A DNA stretch of 35,071 nt from a virus. Of this stretch, positions 16,531-23,531 are shown in pieces (positions within the stretch are counted from its first letter, which is position 1; every line of letters starts with the position of its first letter). Location of the stretch: the IMG/VR virus record IMGVR_UViG_3300050821_017996, positions 1 to 35,071 of that record. The stretch is one strand, 5' to 3'. The notes beneath the pieces were generated by a model. The model was given only the letters and a program-made list of their open reading frames with translations. It was not told the origin of the DNA and searched no databases. The position numbers and the translations under genes are program-made.

Positions 16531-17003
16531 GAGCCCGCCACCTGGGCGAAGGGATTCACAGCCGCCTTCGGCTTCTCACCGGTGGCCGGCTTGCCGAAGG
16601 CCGTCAGCTTGAAGTCCTTCAGGGAGACCGCCAGCTGTCCCGCCTGCCCGCGACGCTCCTTCAGGTAGGGCAACGCGTCCTGGGTGGCGATCCCGAGCAC
16701 GGCAATCCGGTCATCGATCGCCCGGACCATGGCCATCCGGAGACACAGTTCCCGAAACCCGGCCCGCGTGGCAAGGGTCAGCGTGCGCTCGGCCAGCGCC
16801 TGATCGGCCCAGGCCCGCCAGCAGGCTTGTGCCGGGGCGTTCAGGTCAGCCGGCGGCTCCCGCAAGCTTGCCTGCGCCTCCGCCGGAACAGCCGGCGGCA
16901 ACTCCGGCGTGGTGGCGCGCCGGGTCCCATTCATCCGAAGCACGTTATCCGGCTTCGGACCCGGCTTGCGCCCTGCCCCGACGCGACGTCCACCTCGGCC
17001 CAA
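16527..17003 (-). CDS. terS: Terminase small subunit, P27-like
   Basis: A 158-residue protein that probably begins at a TTG at 17003, with AGGAGGT about 10 bases upstream. The N-terminus GRRVGAGRKPGPKP is the basic segment of P27-family small terminases. It continues with LREPPADLNAPAQACWRAWA and a helical oligomerization region (TRAGFRELCLRMAMVRAIDD). It recognises the packaging site and recruits the large subunit. The stop overlaps terL by ATGA. Direct repeats just upstream could be part of its binding site. Confidence 0.75.
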   Translation of the reverse strand: MGRGGRRVGAGRKPGPKPDNVLRMNGTRRATTPELPPAVPAEAQASLREPPADLNAPAQACWRAWADQALAERTLTLATRAGFRELCLRMAMVRAIDDRIAVLGIATQDALPYLKERRGQAGQLAVSLKDFKLTAFGKPATGEKPKAAVNPFAQVAGS

Positions 17004-17024
17004 TGTGTCAGCGACCTCCTACAG

Positions 17025-17060
17025 AATCAAAGACGACCCCACCAAAATCAAAGAACGACC
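17025..17060. repeat. Two direct repeats upstream of terS
   Basis: AATCAAAGACGACC (17025-17038) and AATCAAAGAACGACC (17046-17060) are near-identical direct repeats, 21 bases apart start to start, in the 117-base gap between the HNH gene and terS. The rest of the gap has an AT-rich patch. The position just before terS is where cos/pac or operator sequences often occur. Confidence 0.5.
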
Positions 17061-17120
17061 AGCCGGTTGTTTGAAAAGCCCATTTTTGTAAATTCGAGGC
17101 TGAACTGGTTCCGCGGGGCG

Positions 17121-17564
17121 TCACCCTGAAATCTTTTGACTCCCCCCACCCTCGCGGGCGGTCTTCCGCTGATGGCACTGCGCACAGAGCAACTGAATGC
17201 GCGTCACGTCGCACACGATGACCGGGTTCCGCCGTTCCCAGTCGGCCAGGGGCGGTTCATGGTCCAGGTGAAGGCTCGATCCGTCTCGGCTGGTATAGGT
17301 GAACACGCCGTCGTCTCGGCATTGGCTGTCGCGGCTGCGTGGTCCGTCTGGCAGCGCGGCTCCACAGACTGGGACGACATTGGCCTCCACCAGGGCGGCG
17401 AGGAAGCGACGGCGGAACGGTTGCCAGTCTCGGGAGGTATAGCCCCGCTGATGAGCCGTGCCGCGGTACTGCTCCTGCTGCCGGGCATGGATCGGACAGC
17501 GTCCGTGATGGACCAACGTCGGACAGCCCGAGGCCGCGCAGGGCCGCAAGGGCGCGGTCGGCAT
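17121..17564 (-). CDS. HNH endonuclease next to terminase
   Basis: A 147-residue protein. The N-terminal part has CAASGCPTLVHHGRCPIH, a cysteine set seen in phage HNH proteins, then QEQYRGTAHQRGYTSRDW. The HNH core is HLDHEPPLADWE, CDVTRIQLLCAQCHQRKTARE. An insertion between the two halves contains further cysteines. HNH proteins encoded next to terminases in HK97-type phages assist genome cutting at packaging. The position directly upstream of terS fits that role better than a mobile element. The two-base-context AGGTTAGG precedes the ATG as a weak ribosome-binding site. Confidence 0.8.
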   Translation of the reverse strand: MPTAPLRPCAASGCPTLVHHGRCPIHARQQEQYRGTAHQRGYTSRDWQPFRRRFLAALVEANVVPVCGAALPDGPRSRDSQCRDDGVFTYTSRDGSSLHLDHEPPLADWERRNPVIVCDVTRIQLLCAQCHQRKTAREGGGSQKISG

Positions 17565-17596
17565 CCTAACCTCGTTCCACGTGCCACATACCCTTA

Positions 17597-17611
17597 ATCC
17601 TGCAATAGGAT
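17597..17611. promoter_or_regulatory. Small inverted repeat upstream of packaging genes
   Basis: ATCCT-gcaat-AGGAT forms a 5-bp perfect inverted repeat in the 71-base gap between the HTH gene and the HNH/terminase genes. It could be an operator for the adjacent HTH protein. No confident -35/-10 pair is visible. Short repeats like this occur by chance. Confidence 0.25.
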
Positions 17612-17635
17612 GCGGGGTAGAGACTGTGCCGTTTA

Positions 17636-17833
17636 CTACCGAATCTGCGTCTTTCTTTGGGCGAGTAACCGAAGCAAGGTGCTGGTCAGAATGGTGTAGC
17701 GGCCGGTTGGGGAGCGCACGGCGGGAATCGTGCCGAGACGAATCCAGGCACGAACGGTTTCGGCCGTGATCTCTAACCGGCGCGCGGCGGCGGCTGGCGA
17801 GATGGGGAGATCAGCATCAGTGGTCGTGTTCAT
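17636..17833 (-). CDS. Excisionase / MerR-like helix-turn-helix protein
   Basis: A 65-residue protein with the pattern SPAAAARRLEITAETVRAWI followed by RLGTIPAVRSPTGRYTI, which matches the winged MerR-type HTH of excisionase and phage regulatory proteins (DNA-binding domain, excisionase family). It is a stand-alone domain. Directly upstream of the HNH-TerS-TerL operon, it may regulate late transcription; without an integrase in the window an excisionase role cannot be supported. Confidence 0.65.
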   Translation of the reverse strand: MNTTTDADLPISPAAAARRLEITAETVRAWIRLGTIPAVRSPTGRYTILTSTLLRLLAQRKTQIR

Positions 17834-17847
17834 TCAAGAACTTGTAA

Positions 17848-18243
17848 TCACAATTCAACTTGGTTCATCAGGCGGTCGAGATCGACCAGGTCATCGTCAT
17901 AATCATGCTGATATTCCCAAGTCCGCATGCCGGACTCTAAGACTTCCTCTAGACGCACCAGCAGTTCCAGTTGCAGAACGAGACCTCTCTTCAATGCGCG
18001 CCGAAACATGAAACGGCTCACGTGCCGCTGACGCTGTCGAGCGCTCACGCGCTTGTGTCTTTCGCATCGTTGGAGCACGTCACGGCCTGACAGTCCCACG
18101 TCATACACGGCGGGTGCATCGCATCGCTGAAACTTCGAATCTATCCAGCGACACGTCGGCGGGTCTGGTTCCACGAGAAAGACAGCCGTGCCGGATGGAA
18201 GTGATGCCCGCGCATCTTGGCTCAGATAAGCAGGAGTCTTCAC
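17848..18243 (-). CDS. Hypothetical protein with possible zinc site
   Basis: A 131-residue protein with a GTG start that overlaps the upstream glycosyltransferase stop by GTGA. The middle contains PPTCRWIDSKFQRCDAPAVY and LQRCERHKR, giving three cysteines and a histidine that could bind zinc. The C-terminal half is a long helix (ALKRGLVLQLELLVRLEEV) with an acidic end. It resembles small zinc-finger phage proteins but no family is recognised. Confidence 0.55.
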   Translation of the reverse strand: MKTPAYLSQDARASLPSGTAVFLVEPDPPTCRWIDSKFQRCDAPAVYDVGLSGRDVLQRCERHKRVSARQRQRHVSRFMFRRALKRGLVLQLELLVRLEEVLESGMRTWEYQHDYDDDLVDLDRLMNQVEL

Positions 18244-19025
18244 CGTAAAAACCTCGGCTGCTGCCGATCGCCATCCCAGTTTTCACCCCAGCGCGGTTGC
18301 TCGGTGCACAGGTGATAGACCACCGCCGTCGGCAGAATGGCGCGCTTGGTCGCCGGCCAGAGCGCCGCGAACAGCATGTCGTCGTGCGCCGCCGTGCCCA
18401 AGCTGTACGGGTAGTCCTTCTGGCAGGCACTGAACCAGAGCTGGAAGTACCCGATCGGCAGATAGCCGTAGAGCGTGCTGACGAGACGATGTCCGATCGG
18501 CCGGTCAACGACCGGCTTCATCAGCAAGCCGTAGGTGTGCTGCGGCACGAGCGAGCCGAGATATTGCTTCAGTTCCGCGGGCCCGATGATGTCCACCCGA
18601 TCGGCGCCGTAGATCGTGCTTTTATCGAGGTGTGTGTGGTTGAACAGGATCCGCCGGAAGTTATCCGGCAGGATGATGTCGGCATCGAGATGCAGGCGCC
18701 AGCCGTAGTACTGGAAGTACGACATGCCCGCATTGATGGCCGCGCCTTTGTTCATCGTGCGGCCGTTCTTGAAGAACAAGTCGGTCGTCACACAGTGCGC
18801 GCCGTGCTTCCGAGCCACGGACTGCGTGCGTTTGTCGTCATGGGAGGTGACGACGATCATTTGATCGAAATGTGGGTGGTTGAGGCCGAGCGTGACGTCG
18901 AGGAGGTCGTCGAACCCCACCGAGACGGTGACGCCTTCCAGGCGCAGCGCATCATCGGGCGGTTTGGCTTGACTGACCTTTTCCGGCGCTGCACCTCGCA
19001 TCATGTCGTGAATCTCGACCGACAT
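18240..19025 (-). CDS. GT-A glycosyltransferase
   Basis: A 261-residue protein preceded by GGGAGAGACG, a good ribosome-binding site. It opens DALRLEGVTVSVGFDDLLDV, and FDQMIVVTSHDDKRTQSVAR marks the donor-binding part. The metal-binding DxD is in YGWRLHLDADIILPDNFRRI near residue 113, and a conserved-looking GTAAHDDMLFAALW region follows near residue 215. It is separated from the main glycan cassette by the packaging and head genes, so it may act on a different acceptor or be an outlying member of the same pathway. Confidence 0.7.
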   Translation of the reverse strand: MSVEIHDMMRGAAPEKVSQAKPPDDALRLEGVTVSVGFDDLLDVTLGLNHPHFDQMIVVTSHDDKRTQSVARKHGAHCVTTDLFFKNGRTMNKGAAINAGMSYFQYYGWRLHLDADIILPDNFRRILFNHTHLDKSTIYGADRVDIIGPAELKQYLGSLVPQHTYGLLMKPVVDRPIGHRLVSTLYGYLPIGYFQLWFSACQKDYPYSLGTAAHDDMLFAALWPATKRAILPTAVVYHLCTEQPRWGENWDGDRQQPRFLR

Positions 19026-19035
19026 CGTCTCTCCC

Positions 19036-19275
19036 TCAGTGCACCGTCAGCGGCCGTGCGACCGGTGTCTCGAACACACATCCACGGGTATCCATCGCCT
19101 GCACGCTCAGGTTGTAGACGCCCGGCACGATCGGCACCGAGATCGCCAGCGCGCGGACGCTGCGCAAATCGCCGGTGGGGTCCGGCACGTCGCTCGCCAC
19201 GCTGACGACGCCGTTCAAGGTCAAGCGCACTTGAAGATCCACCATCGCCTGCGGTCCCACGAGCGCCGATAGCAA
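19036..19275 (-). CDS. Beta-rich C-terminal module, probable frameshifted continuation of upstream exported protein
   Basis: The 79-residue frame starts at a TTG, but the same frame is open and looks coding up to the TAA at 19387-19389 (for example GIGISSWTSPIAIGAQGTVL), with no ATG, GTG or TTG in the extra part. The product looks like an immunoglobulin-like or beta-sandwich module (VDLQVRLTLNGVVSVASDVP, then VPGVYNLSVQAMDTRG). It is probably the C-terminal part of the exported protein upstream, reached through a frameshift or a sequence error. If independent, it would be a small hypothetical protein without a convincing ribosome-binding site. Confidence 0.5.
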   Translation of the reverse strand: MLSALVGPQAMVDLQVRLTLNGVVSVASDVPDPTGDLRSVRALAISVPIVPGVYNLSVQAMDTRGCVFETPVARPLTVH

Positions 19276-19331
19276 GACCGTTCCTTGCGCGCCGATCGCA
19301 ATCGGCGAGGTCCAACTCGAGATCCCGATGC

Positions 19332-19811
19332 CTATCGGACCCTGACCGTCGTTACACCCGCCAACGATCGCCCGGGGGAAAAAGGGTTACTCGCGGCGCT
19401 CCTGGGTGAGTTCAGGCTGCCTGTCGCCGGATTCCCATTGGCAATGATCGTCGCCACGTACCCGACCCCGGCGGGCGTCGACTGCAGAAACGCCAGCACC
19501 GGCGCCACGTTCAACGGGAACGTGTAGTTATTCCCAAACGCATCCGGCGGCACCAGCGGCACCACACTGGCGACGGGCACCACGATGCCCGTCCCGAAGG
19601 CCGTCGCCGACTGCCCGACGCAGAGCGCGGGCGGACCAGCGGTGACTGACGTGCAGGCGAACAGGTCGAACTGATACGACAGCGTGTTGGCAAAGTCCGC
19701 CGCCGTCGCGGTGAAATTCGCACCGGTTGGCGCGATGACGATCTGCGCCTGAGCGGAGACGGCCCGCACCAGACACGCCACGAGCAACACCGCGCGGAAC
19801 AGAGTCTTCAT
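19332..19811 (-). CDS. Exported protein with signal peptide
   Basis: The ATG at 19811 follows GGAG; an in-frame upstream start at 19880 is less likely. The N-terminus MKTLFRAVLLVACLVRAVSA is a clear signal peptide with a predicted cut near AQA, unusual in a phage structural operon. The mature part is beta-rich (GANFTATAADFANTLSYQFD, then FACTSVTAGPPALCVGQS) with two cysteines. It may be a moron or lysogenic-conversion surface protein. The C-terminal 20 residues after the homopolymer at 19374-19383 differ in character, and a -1 shift there would continue into the adjacent beta-sandwich frame. Confidence 0.6.
   Translation of the reverse strand: MKTLFRAVLLVACLVRAVSAQAQIVIAPTGANFTATAADFANTLSYQFDLFACTSVTAGPPALCVGQSATAFGTGIVVPVASVVPLVPPDAFGNNYTFPLNVAPVLAFLQSTPAGVGYVATIIANGNPATGSLNSPRSAASNPFSPGRSLAGVTTVRVR
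19374..19383 (-). other. Homopolymer slip site (T5C5 on coding strand)
   Basis: The coding strand reads TTTTTCCCCC. The -1 frame opens just before it, after a TAA at 19387-19389, and continues to 19036 without a start codon for over 100 bases. This is what a -1 frameshift, programmed or an assembly error, would look like. Confidence 0.45.
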
Positions 19812-19884
19812 TGCGACCGCTCCTTCACTGAACGAGTTGAACCACCAGCCACCTGGCCCGACACCCCAGGCGGCTGGCACGCGT

Positions 19885-20187
19885 TTACTGCGAGACCGGT
19901 ACGCCCGCCGTCACGGCGAACGACGCCAGCGCGCCCGCGACCACGACGATATCCACCGTATCGGTGATCCCGCTGGTCGGATCGGTGATGACAATTTGCG
20001 CCGTGCCGGCCACACCGGCGACGCAGTTGCACGAGAGCCCATCGGCCGACGGCGCCACCGCGACGACGGTCGGCGTGTTCGAGACCCACGTCGGCACGTC
20101 GGTGATGGTGACGGGCGCACCCTTGGCGTCTAAGCCGCCCGTGATCGTGAGCGTCACTTGCTGGGAGTCGGTGAGTTGGACGGTCAT
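19885..20187 (-). CDS. Ig-like domain protein
   Basis: A 100-residue protein from the ATG at 20187, preceded by AAGGAAG. It is a single beta-sandwich of the bacterial Ig-like (Big_2) type: TVQLTDSQQVTLTITGGLDA, then APVTITDVPTWVSNTPTVVA and GTAQIVITDPTSGITDTVDI. Such domains decorate phage capsids, tails and fibres, where they bind surface carbohydrates weakly. The frame is open upstream to a GTG at 20325 and that 46-residue extension (ANVDVLWDRSTGALAIRQHL) also looks protein-like, so a longer form cannot be excluded. Confidence 0.7.
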   Translation of the reverse strand: MTVQLTDSQQVTLTITGGLDAKGAPVTITDVPTWVSNTPTVVAVAPSADGLSCNCVAGVAGTAQIVITDPTSGITDTVDIVVVAGALASFAVTAGVPVSQ

Positions 20188-20331
20188 GAATTCTTCCTTG
20201 CTAGGCCCGAGATGGGGTTGCTCCGTGACGGGGCCGATACGCCACGACAGGTGTTGACGAATGGCCAACGCACCGGTGCTCCGGTCCCAGAGCACGTCGA
20301 CGTTGGCGAGAATCGGAATCTCCACGGATGC

Positions 20332-20541
20332 CTATGACCTTAGCCGCCCGGCACGCCGATGTACACCGCCTGTGCGTTCGGACACACGGGGGCGACGATT
20401 CGTCTTCGGATTCCCGCGGATCTCGTCGAGCGTTTGCGCGGCGTCCCACAGATCGGCGGTGGCCTGCTCGAGCCGGGCGCCGCCGAAGACGTGCACGAGG
20501 AGGTCGGCGAGATCGCGCAGGCGATCGGGTAACGTCGTCAT
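20332..20541 (-). CDS. Small hypothetical protein
   Basis: A 69-residue protein. The ATG at 20541 overlaps the upstream stop by ATGA; the longer in-frame start at 20607 lies inside the neighbouring gene. The N-terminal part is helical (LPDRLRDLADLLVHVFGGAR, then LEQATADLWDAAQTLDEIRG), and the C-terminal third is basic and probably disordered. No domain is recognised. Confidence 0.55.
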   Translation of the reverse strand: MTTLPDRLRDLADLLVHVFGGARLEQATADLWDAAQTLDEIRGNPKTNRRPRVSERTGGVHRRAGRLRS

Positions 20542-20702
20542 AACACCTGTCGCACGCGCAGCGCCTCCACGAGTTGCCGCTTTCGACGCCGGATCGCCAC
20601 GCGACACCGCCGAATCCGATCACGGGAGGTCAGCCGAGCGATTTGCTCGATGAAATACTGGATCTCCTGCCGTAATTGCGTCGGCGTCTTGGGGTCTTTC
20701 AT
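20538..20702 (-). CDS. Small basic helical protein
   Basis: A 54-residue frame whose ATG at 20702 and stop at 20538 both form ATGA overlaps with neighbours. The product is one basic helical stretch (TPTQLRQEIQYFIEQIARLT, then CRVAIRRRKRQLVEALRVRQ). It is shorter than usual gene-finder limits, but the exact coupling on both sides supports it. Function unknown; nucleic-acid binding is possible from the charge. Confidence 0.5.
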   Translation of the reverse strand: MKDPKTPTQLRQEIQYFIEQIARLTSRDRIRRCRVAIRRRKRQLVEALRVRQVL

Positions 20703-20989
20703 GGGGCACTGGGTTCGGGGTCCGAGGTCCGCTCCGCCGCGTCACAGAGGGCGGCGAGTTCCATCCACCACGTTTCGTTGTAGTGATCGACGATGTCGTC
20801 CCGATGCTGTTCCAGGAGCGCCCGCAGCGCCGAGACGGGCACGGCGGGTTCAGGCGCGTCAATGGGCGCCACGGTCATTGAGCCGGCCGTCATCACCTCG
20901 GTTGCCAAGTGTGTGAACACGTTGCAGGCCGGGCAGGTATACAGGTTCCCGTACAGCTTCCCGCATGAGGGACAGACCCAGAGACTCAT
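20699..20989 (-). CDS. Zinc-ribbon protein
   Basis: A 96-residue protein that starts directly after the upstream stop (TAGATG). The N-terminus VCPSCGKLYGNLYTCPACNV provides a CxxC/CxxC zinc ribbon. The rest is helical (PVSALRALLEQHRDDIVDHY, then ETWWMELAALCDAAE) with a Pro-rich end. Likely a small DNA- or protein-binding phage factor; no specific family is recognised. Confidence 0.6.
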   Translation of the reverse strand: MSLWVCPSCGKLYGNLYTCPACNVFTHLATEVMTAGSMTVAPIDAPEPAVPVSALRALLEQHRDDIVDHYNETWWMELAALCDAAERTSDPEPSAP

Positions 20990-21250
20990 CTACGTCCACC
21001 GTTCTCGCGGATCCGCCCACATCGCATAGACGTCCGGCCGGATCGGATCACAGACTAGCTCGCGGACGTCGTCGGTGAAGTCGTAGCGGTTCGCGGCCCA
21101 GCAGTCCGGGTTCGGTTGACTGTCGCGACAGAACCGCCAGTAACGCGGGCCGATGAGCACGACGCGCGGCGTCGACAACGGATGCAGGATCACCAGCGTC
21201 CGCTTCAGAGGAAAGTAGTCGCAGCGGGCGCCCCCAGCGTAGAGGATCAT
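20990..21250 (-). CDS. Hypothetical protein
   Basis: An 86-residue protein with ATGA coupling to the upstream gene. It has a strand-rich N-terminus (KRTLVILHPLSTPRVVLIGP) and an aromatic segment RYWRFCRDSQPNPDCWAANR, then a short acidic part. No catalytic motif or known family is seen. Confidence 0.5.
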   Translation of the reverse strand: MILYAGGARCDYFPLKRTLVILHPLSTPRVVLIGPRYWRFCRDSQPNPDCWAANRYDFTDDVRELVCDPIRPDVYAMWADPRERWT

Positions 21251-21456
21251 CCCGCTTTCTCCCGCGTATCGCCCCAGCTCACCAGATCTGACGGTGACGC
21301 TTCTACGCGTCGTCTCACCTCGTCATCCCTGGCTGCCCGCACGGCTTTCGGCGGCACCGTATACCGTTCGATGTGCACCGAGCCGTCGTGACAGCGCCAT
21401 TGGCATTCGACGGTTTCGCCCTCGTGCGCGCGAACAACTCGGACGAATTCGGTCAT
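21247..21456 (-). CDS. Hypothetical small protein
   Basis: A 69-residue protein coupled by ATGA on both sides. The N-terminal half looks like a small beta-rich domain (EFVRVVRAHEGETVECQWRC, then SVHIERYTVPPKAV), and the C-terminal part is charged. It is not recognised. It belongs to a run of small tightly coupled genes between the winged-helix proteins and the Ig-like protein. Confidence 0.5.
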   Translation of the reverse strand: MTEFVRVVRAHEGETVECQWRCHDGSVHIERYTVPPKAVRAARDDEVRRRVEASPSDLVSWGDTREKAG

Positions 21457-21923
21457 CCGTGGCTCCTGCCGTGCGTTTTCCCCATCGTCAAGCCGTTCGA
21501 GGCCAGCGGTGATTGGCTCGGATAGTCGGCCGTCAGCGGTCCACTGCAGTCGTTCGCCACTTCCAGTTCCTCGACCGGTTCCGGATGCTGACCGGTGGCG
21601 CCGACAAGAACTCGTGTCATCGGTTTCGCCCGGGCCAAGGTCCGATCGTGCGCTCGCTCCAGGAGATCCCGCCGGACCTCCCGTTGGCTTTCCTCCGCGA
21701 TGACGTCGGCCAGCGTGCGGCGTCCCCGAGGCGTGTACGCCTTCGATCGGAGCGGGGGGATCTCGGGCTCGACCCGTTCGACGATCGCCGCAGGCTGGGC
21801 AGGCTCGTCAGGACTCTGGGGCATCTCGTCGGCCTCCTTCCCGTCGCGCCAGGCCTGCAGCGTGCCATCAAACCCACCAGGCGAACTGCGCGCGATCGCG
21901 GCCAGGCGCTTGCCTTGGAGCAC
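21453..21923 (-). CDS. Zinc-finger protein, N-terminal part possibly frameshifted
   Basis: The frame from the GTG at 21923 gives 156 residues, mostly charged and low in structure (GRRTLADVIAEESQREVRRD is the clearest helix). The same frame upstream encodes ARCPDCGKVRPAGGSARCPD followed by C, a CxxC/CxxC zinc ribbon that runs directly into this protein, but no standard start codon precedes it. In the expected position a TTG at 21997 overlaps the upstream stop (TTGA) in the wrong frame. A one-base shift near 21980-21993 would join that start to the ribbon. So either the sequence has an indel or the gene starts at GTG 21923 and lacks the ribbon. Confidence 0.55.
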   Translation of the reverse strand: MLQGKRLAAIARSSPGGFDGTLQAWRDGKEADEMPQSPDEPAQPAAIVERVEPEIPPLRSKAYTPRGRRTLADVIAEESQREVRRDLLERAHDRTLARAKPMTRVLVGATGQHPEPVEELEVANDCSGPLTADYPSQSPLASNGLTMGKTHGRSHG

Positions 21924-21993
21924 GCAATCGGGGCAGCGTGCCGATCCACCGGCCGGACGAACTTTCCCGCAATCGGGACACCGAGCCGCCGGC

Positions 21994-22389
21994 TCAAGGC
22001 GCCTCCTTCGCCGGACGTTTGCCGCGTGCCGGCGGCAGCGAGAACTGCCGGTTCATCGTCGATCCGGTCGCCACGACGGCGCCGCTGGTGATCAACGCCT
22101 TCATCTGGAACGTCAATGCCGGACGGGTCATCTTCAACGCCTTCGCGAGATCGCGCGGGCTCATCGGCTCACCGTGGTGCTTGAGCTGATCGAGAATCCT
22201 GGCGTCGTCAGGGAGGCTCCGATTGCGTGGCATCGCTCTTGCCCCCCCCCATTTTTTCTGGACGTCCCGCCGTCGGACGGGTGCCGGATCGGTCTCGCCG
22301 GCGAGGCCGCGCAACGTCTCGATCGCGTGCGTCAAGGCATCGCGTTTCTGTTCGAGGTCGAGAATCAAGGCGGGATAGTCCAGACTCAT
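21994..22389 (-). CDS. Winged-helix DNA-binding protein
   Basis: A 131-residue protein preceded by GAGGAG. The N-terminal third is a helix (LILDLEQKRDALTHAIETLR). After a short linker comes a winged helix: DDARILDQLKHHGEPMSPRD, then LAKALKMTRPALTFQMKALI and a strand with wing-like TGSTMNRQFSL. This is a compact regulatory protein, probably a transcription factor of the phage. The linker is encoded by A6 and G9 runs (plus-strand 22242-22256), so the frame depends on exact homopolymer length. The stop overlaps the next gene region. Confidence 0.65.
   Translation of the reverse strand: MSLDYPALILDLEQKRDALTHAIETLRGLAGETDPAPVRRRDVQKKWGGARAMPRNRSLPDDARILDQLKHHGEPMSPRDLAKALKMTRPALTFQMKALITSGAVVATGSTMNRQFSLPPARGKRPAKEAP
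22242..22250. repeat. Homopolymer run C9 (G9 on coding strand)
   Basis: A nine-base C run followed by AT6 lies inside the winged-helix gene linker. Such runs can slip in replication or sequencing and would switch the frame downstream, removing the DNA-binding half. Confidence 0.6.
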
Positions 22390-22395
22390 CGCTCC

Positions 22396-22881
22396 TCACA
22401 ATTGCTTCAGCGAGTACCGATCCCCGTTCTTCGTCAAAAGACTCACCCGGTTCATTTTCGCGATGGCGTCATAGATCGTCTGGATGCGTCCGGTGCCGAT
22501 GGCGACCGCAATCTGTCGATTGGTCATCTCGGGCTGCAGCAGCAACGCCTCGATCACTTTCGCGCAGGTCGGACCGAGCCGCTCTTTCCACGAATCCCAG
22601 ATCGCCTTCAGCCTTGGATTACTTGATACGCTCGGCGTGGGTGCGGACTCTTCCACGCCGGCCGCGTCGAGTTCCCCGAACACGCCTTGCAACGCCCGGT
22701 AGAGCGGTGAGAGTTGACGACGGAGCGCGGCGAGCGACCGGGCCGCGTCTTGCTTCGCGGCTTTCGCGTCCGCCTTGGCCTGCACGAGTTCGGCGCGGAG
22801 ATCGCGGAGTTCCTCTTCGAGCGCCTCGATCCGCGCGACTGGCTGTTCGTCGAATTCAACCTGACCTTCAATCAGTCTCAT
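22396..22881 (-). CDS. Coiled-coil plus winged-helix regulator
   Basis: A 161-residue protein from the ATG at 22881 (ATGA overlap with the J-domain gene). Residues about 20-70 are a long charged coiled coil (ARIEALEEELRDLRAELVQA). Residues about 95-161 look like a winged helix: PTCAKVIEALLLQPEMTNRQ, then IAVAIGTGRIQTIYDAIAKM and LLTKNGDRYSL as the wing. It may be a dimeric transcription regulator. It lies next to a second winged-helix gene, and the two may act together. Confidence 0.6.
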   Translation of the reverse strand: MRLIEGQVEFDEQPVARIEALEEELRDLRAELVQAKADAKAAKQDAARSLAALRRQLSPLYRALQGVFGELDAAGVEESAPTPSVSSNPRLKAIWDSWKERLGPTCAKVIEALLLQPEMTNRQIAVAIGTGRIQTIYDAIAKMNRVSLLTKNGDRYSLKQL

Positions 22882-23519
22882 CGGCTCGCTCCCACCGCCG
22901 TCGGGCCGGCATCGGCCGCCAACGCCATGAACCCTTTGAAGGCGCGCTCCAGCATCGACGACGTCCCGCACCGCTCAATCTGCCGCATGGCTTTCAACGT
23001 GAACGCAATCGCGGCCAGGTTCAGCCGCACTTCCTTGAATGTGTCGCAGGCAATGACGAAGTCGGGCGCGGCCGTCGCGCGGTGAATCCAGCGCAGGGCG
23101 TGATCGCGATGGACGGTCAGCGCCCGAAACATCTCGAGGTCGCCGCCTTTGTCCGGATGATGCTGGGCCGCCAGGCGCCGGTACGCGGTCTGGACCTGGT
23201 CATCGCTCGGATCGGGGTCGTGAATCCCCAGCGCGTCTTGCCAGCGGAAATCTTCTTTCAGGGGCATCGAGAAATAGATCGCGACGCCGACATCGCGCGG
23301 GTCCACGCCCGTCGTCATGACCCCGCGCAGATTCAGTGGCACGTTCGTGGAAATCACAGCGACCGGCGCCTTGCGTCGATCGAGTTCCTTCGCGAGTTCC
23401 TCGCGGTAGTCGTTCGCCTTGCGCTTCCACGAGGCCATCGCGCGCTGATCCTGTGGACGAGTACGAGGCCAATTCTCCGGCCACGAAAGGGGAAACGATT
23501 CTTTCTTGTCAGCGGTCAT
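22878..23519 (-). CDS. Phage J-domain (DnaJ-like) protein
   Basis: A 213-residue protein preceded by AGGAG and AAGGA. A J-domain core lies at residues about 93-140: WQDALGIHDPDPSDDQVQTA, then YRRLAAQHHPDKGGD, with the HPD motif at 121-123. The J-domain is central, not at the N-terminus, and the flanking regions are phage-specific: MPLKEDFRWQ before it and helical FTLKAMRQIERCGTSSMLER after it. J-domains stimulate Hsp70 ATPase, so the protein may recruit host DnaK for replication or assembly. Confidence 0.8.
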   Translation of the reverse strand: MTADKKESFPLSWPENWPRTRPQDQRAMASWKRKANDYREELAKELDRRKAPVAVISTNVPLNLRGVMTTGVDPRDVGVAIYFSMPLKEDFRWQDALGIHDPDPSDDQVQTAYRRLAAQHHPDKGGDLEMFRALTVHRDHALRWIHRATAAPDFVIACDTFKEVRLNLAAIAFTLKAMRQIERCGTSSMLERAFKGFMALAADAGPTAVGASR

Positions 23520-23531
23520 GTGGTCCTTCTC

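Noticed and set aside
17636-17833. Integration/excision module
   Set aside because: Although the small HTH resembles excisionases, no integrase or attachment site repeat was found in the window.
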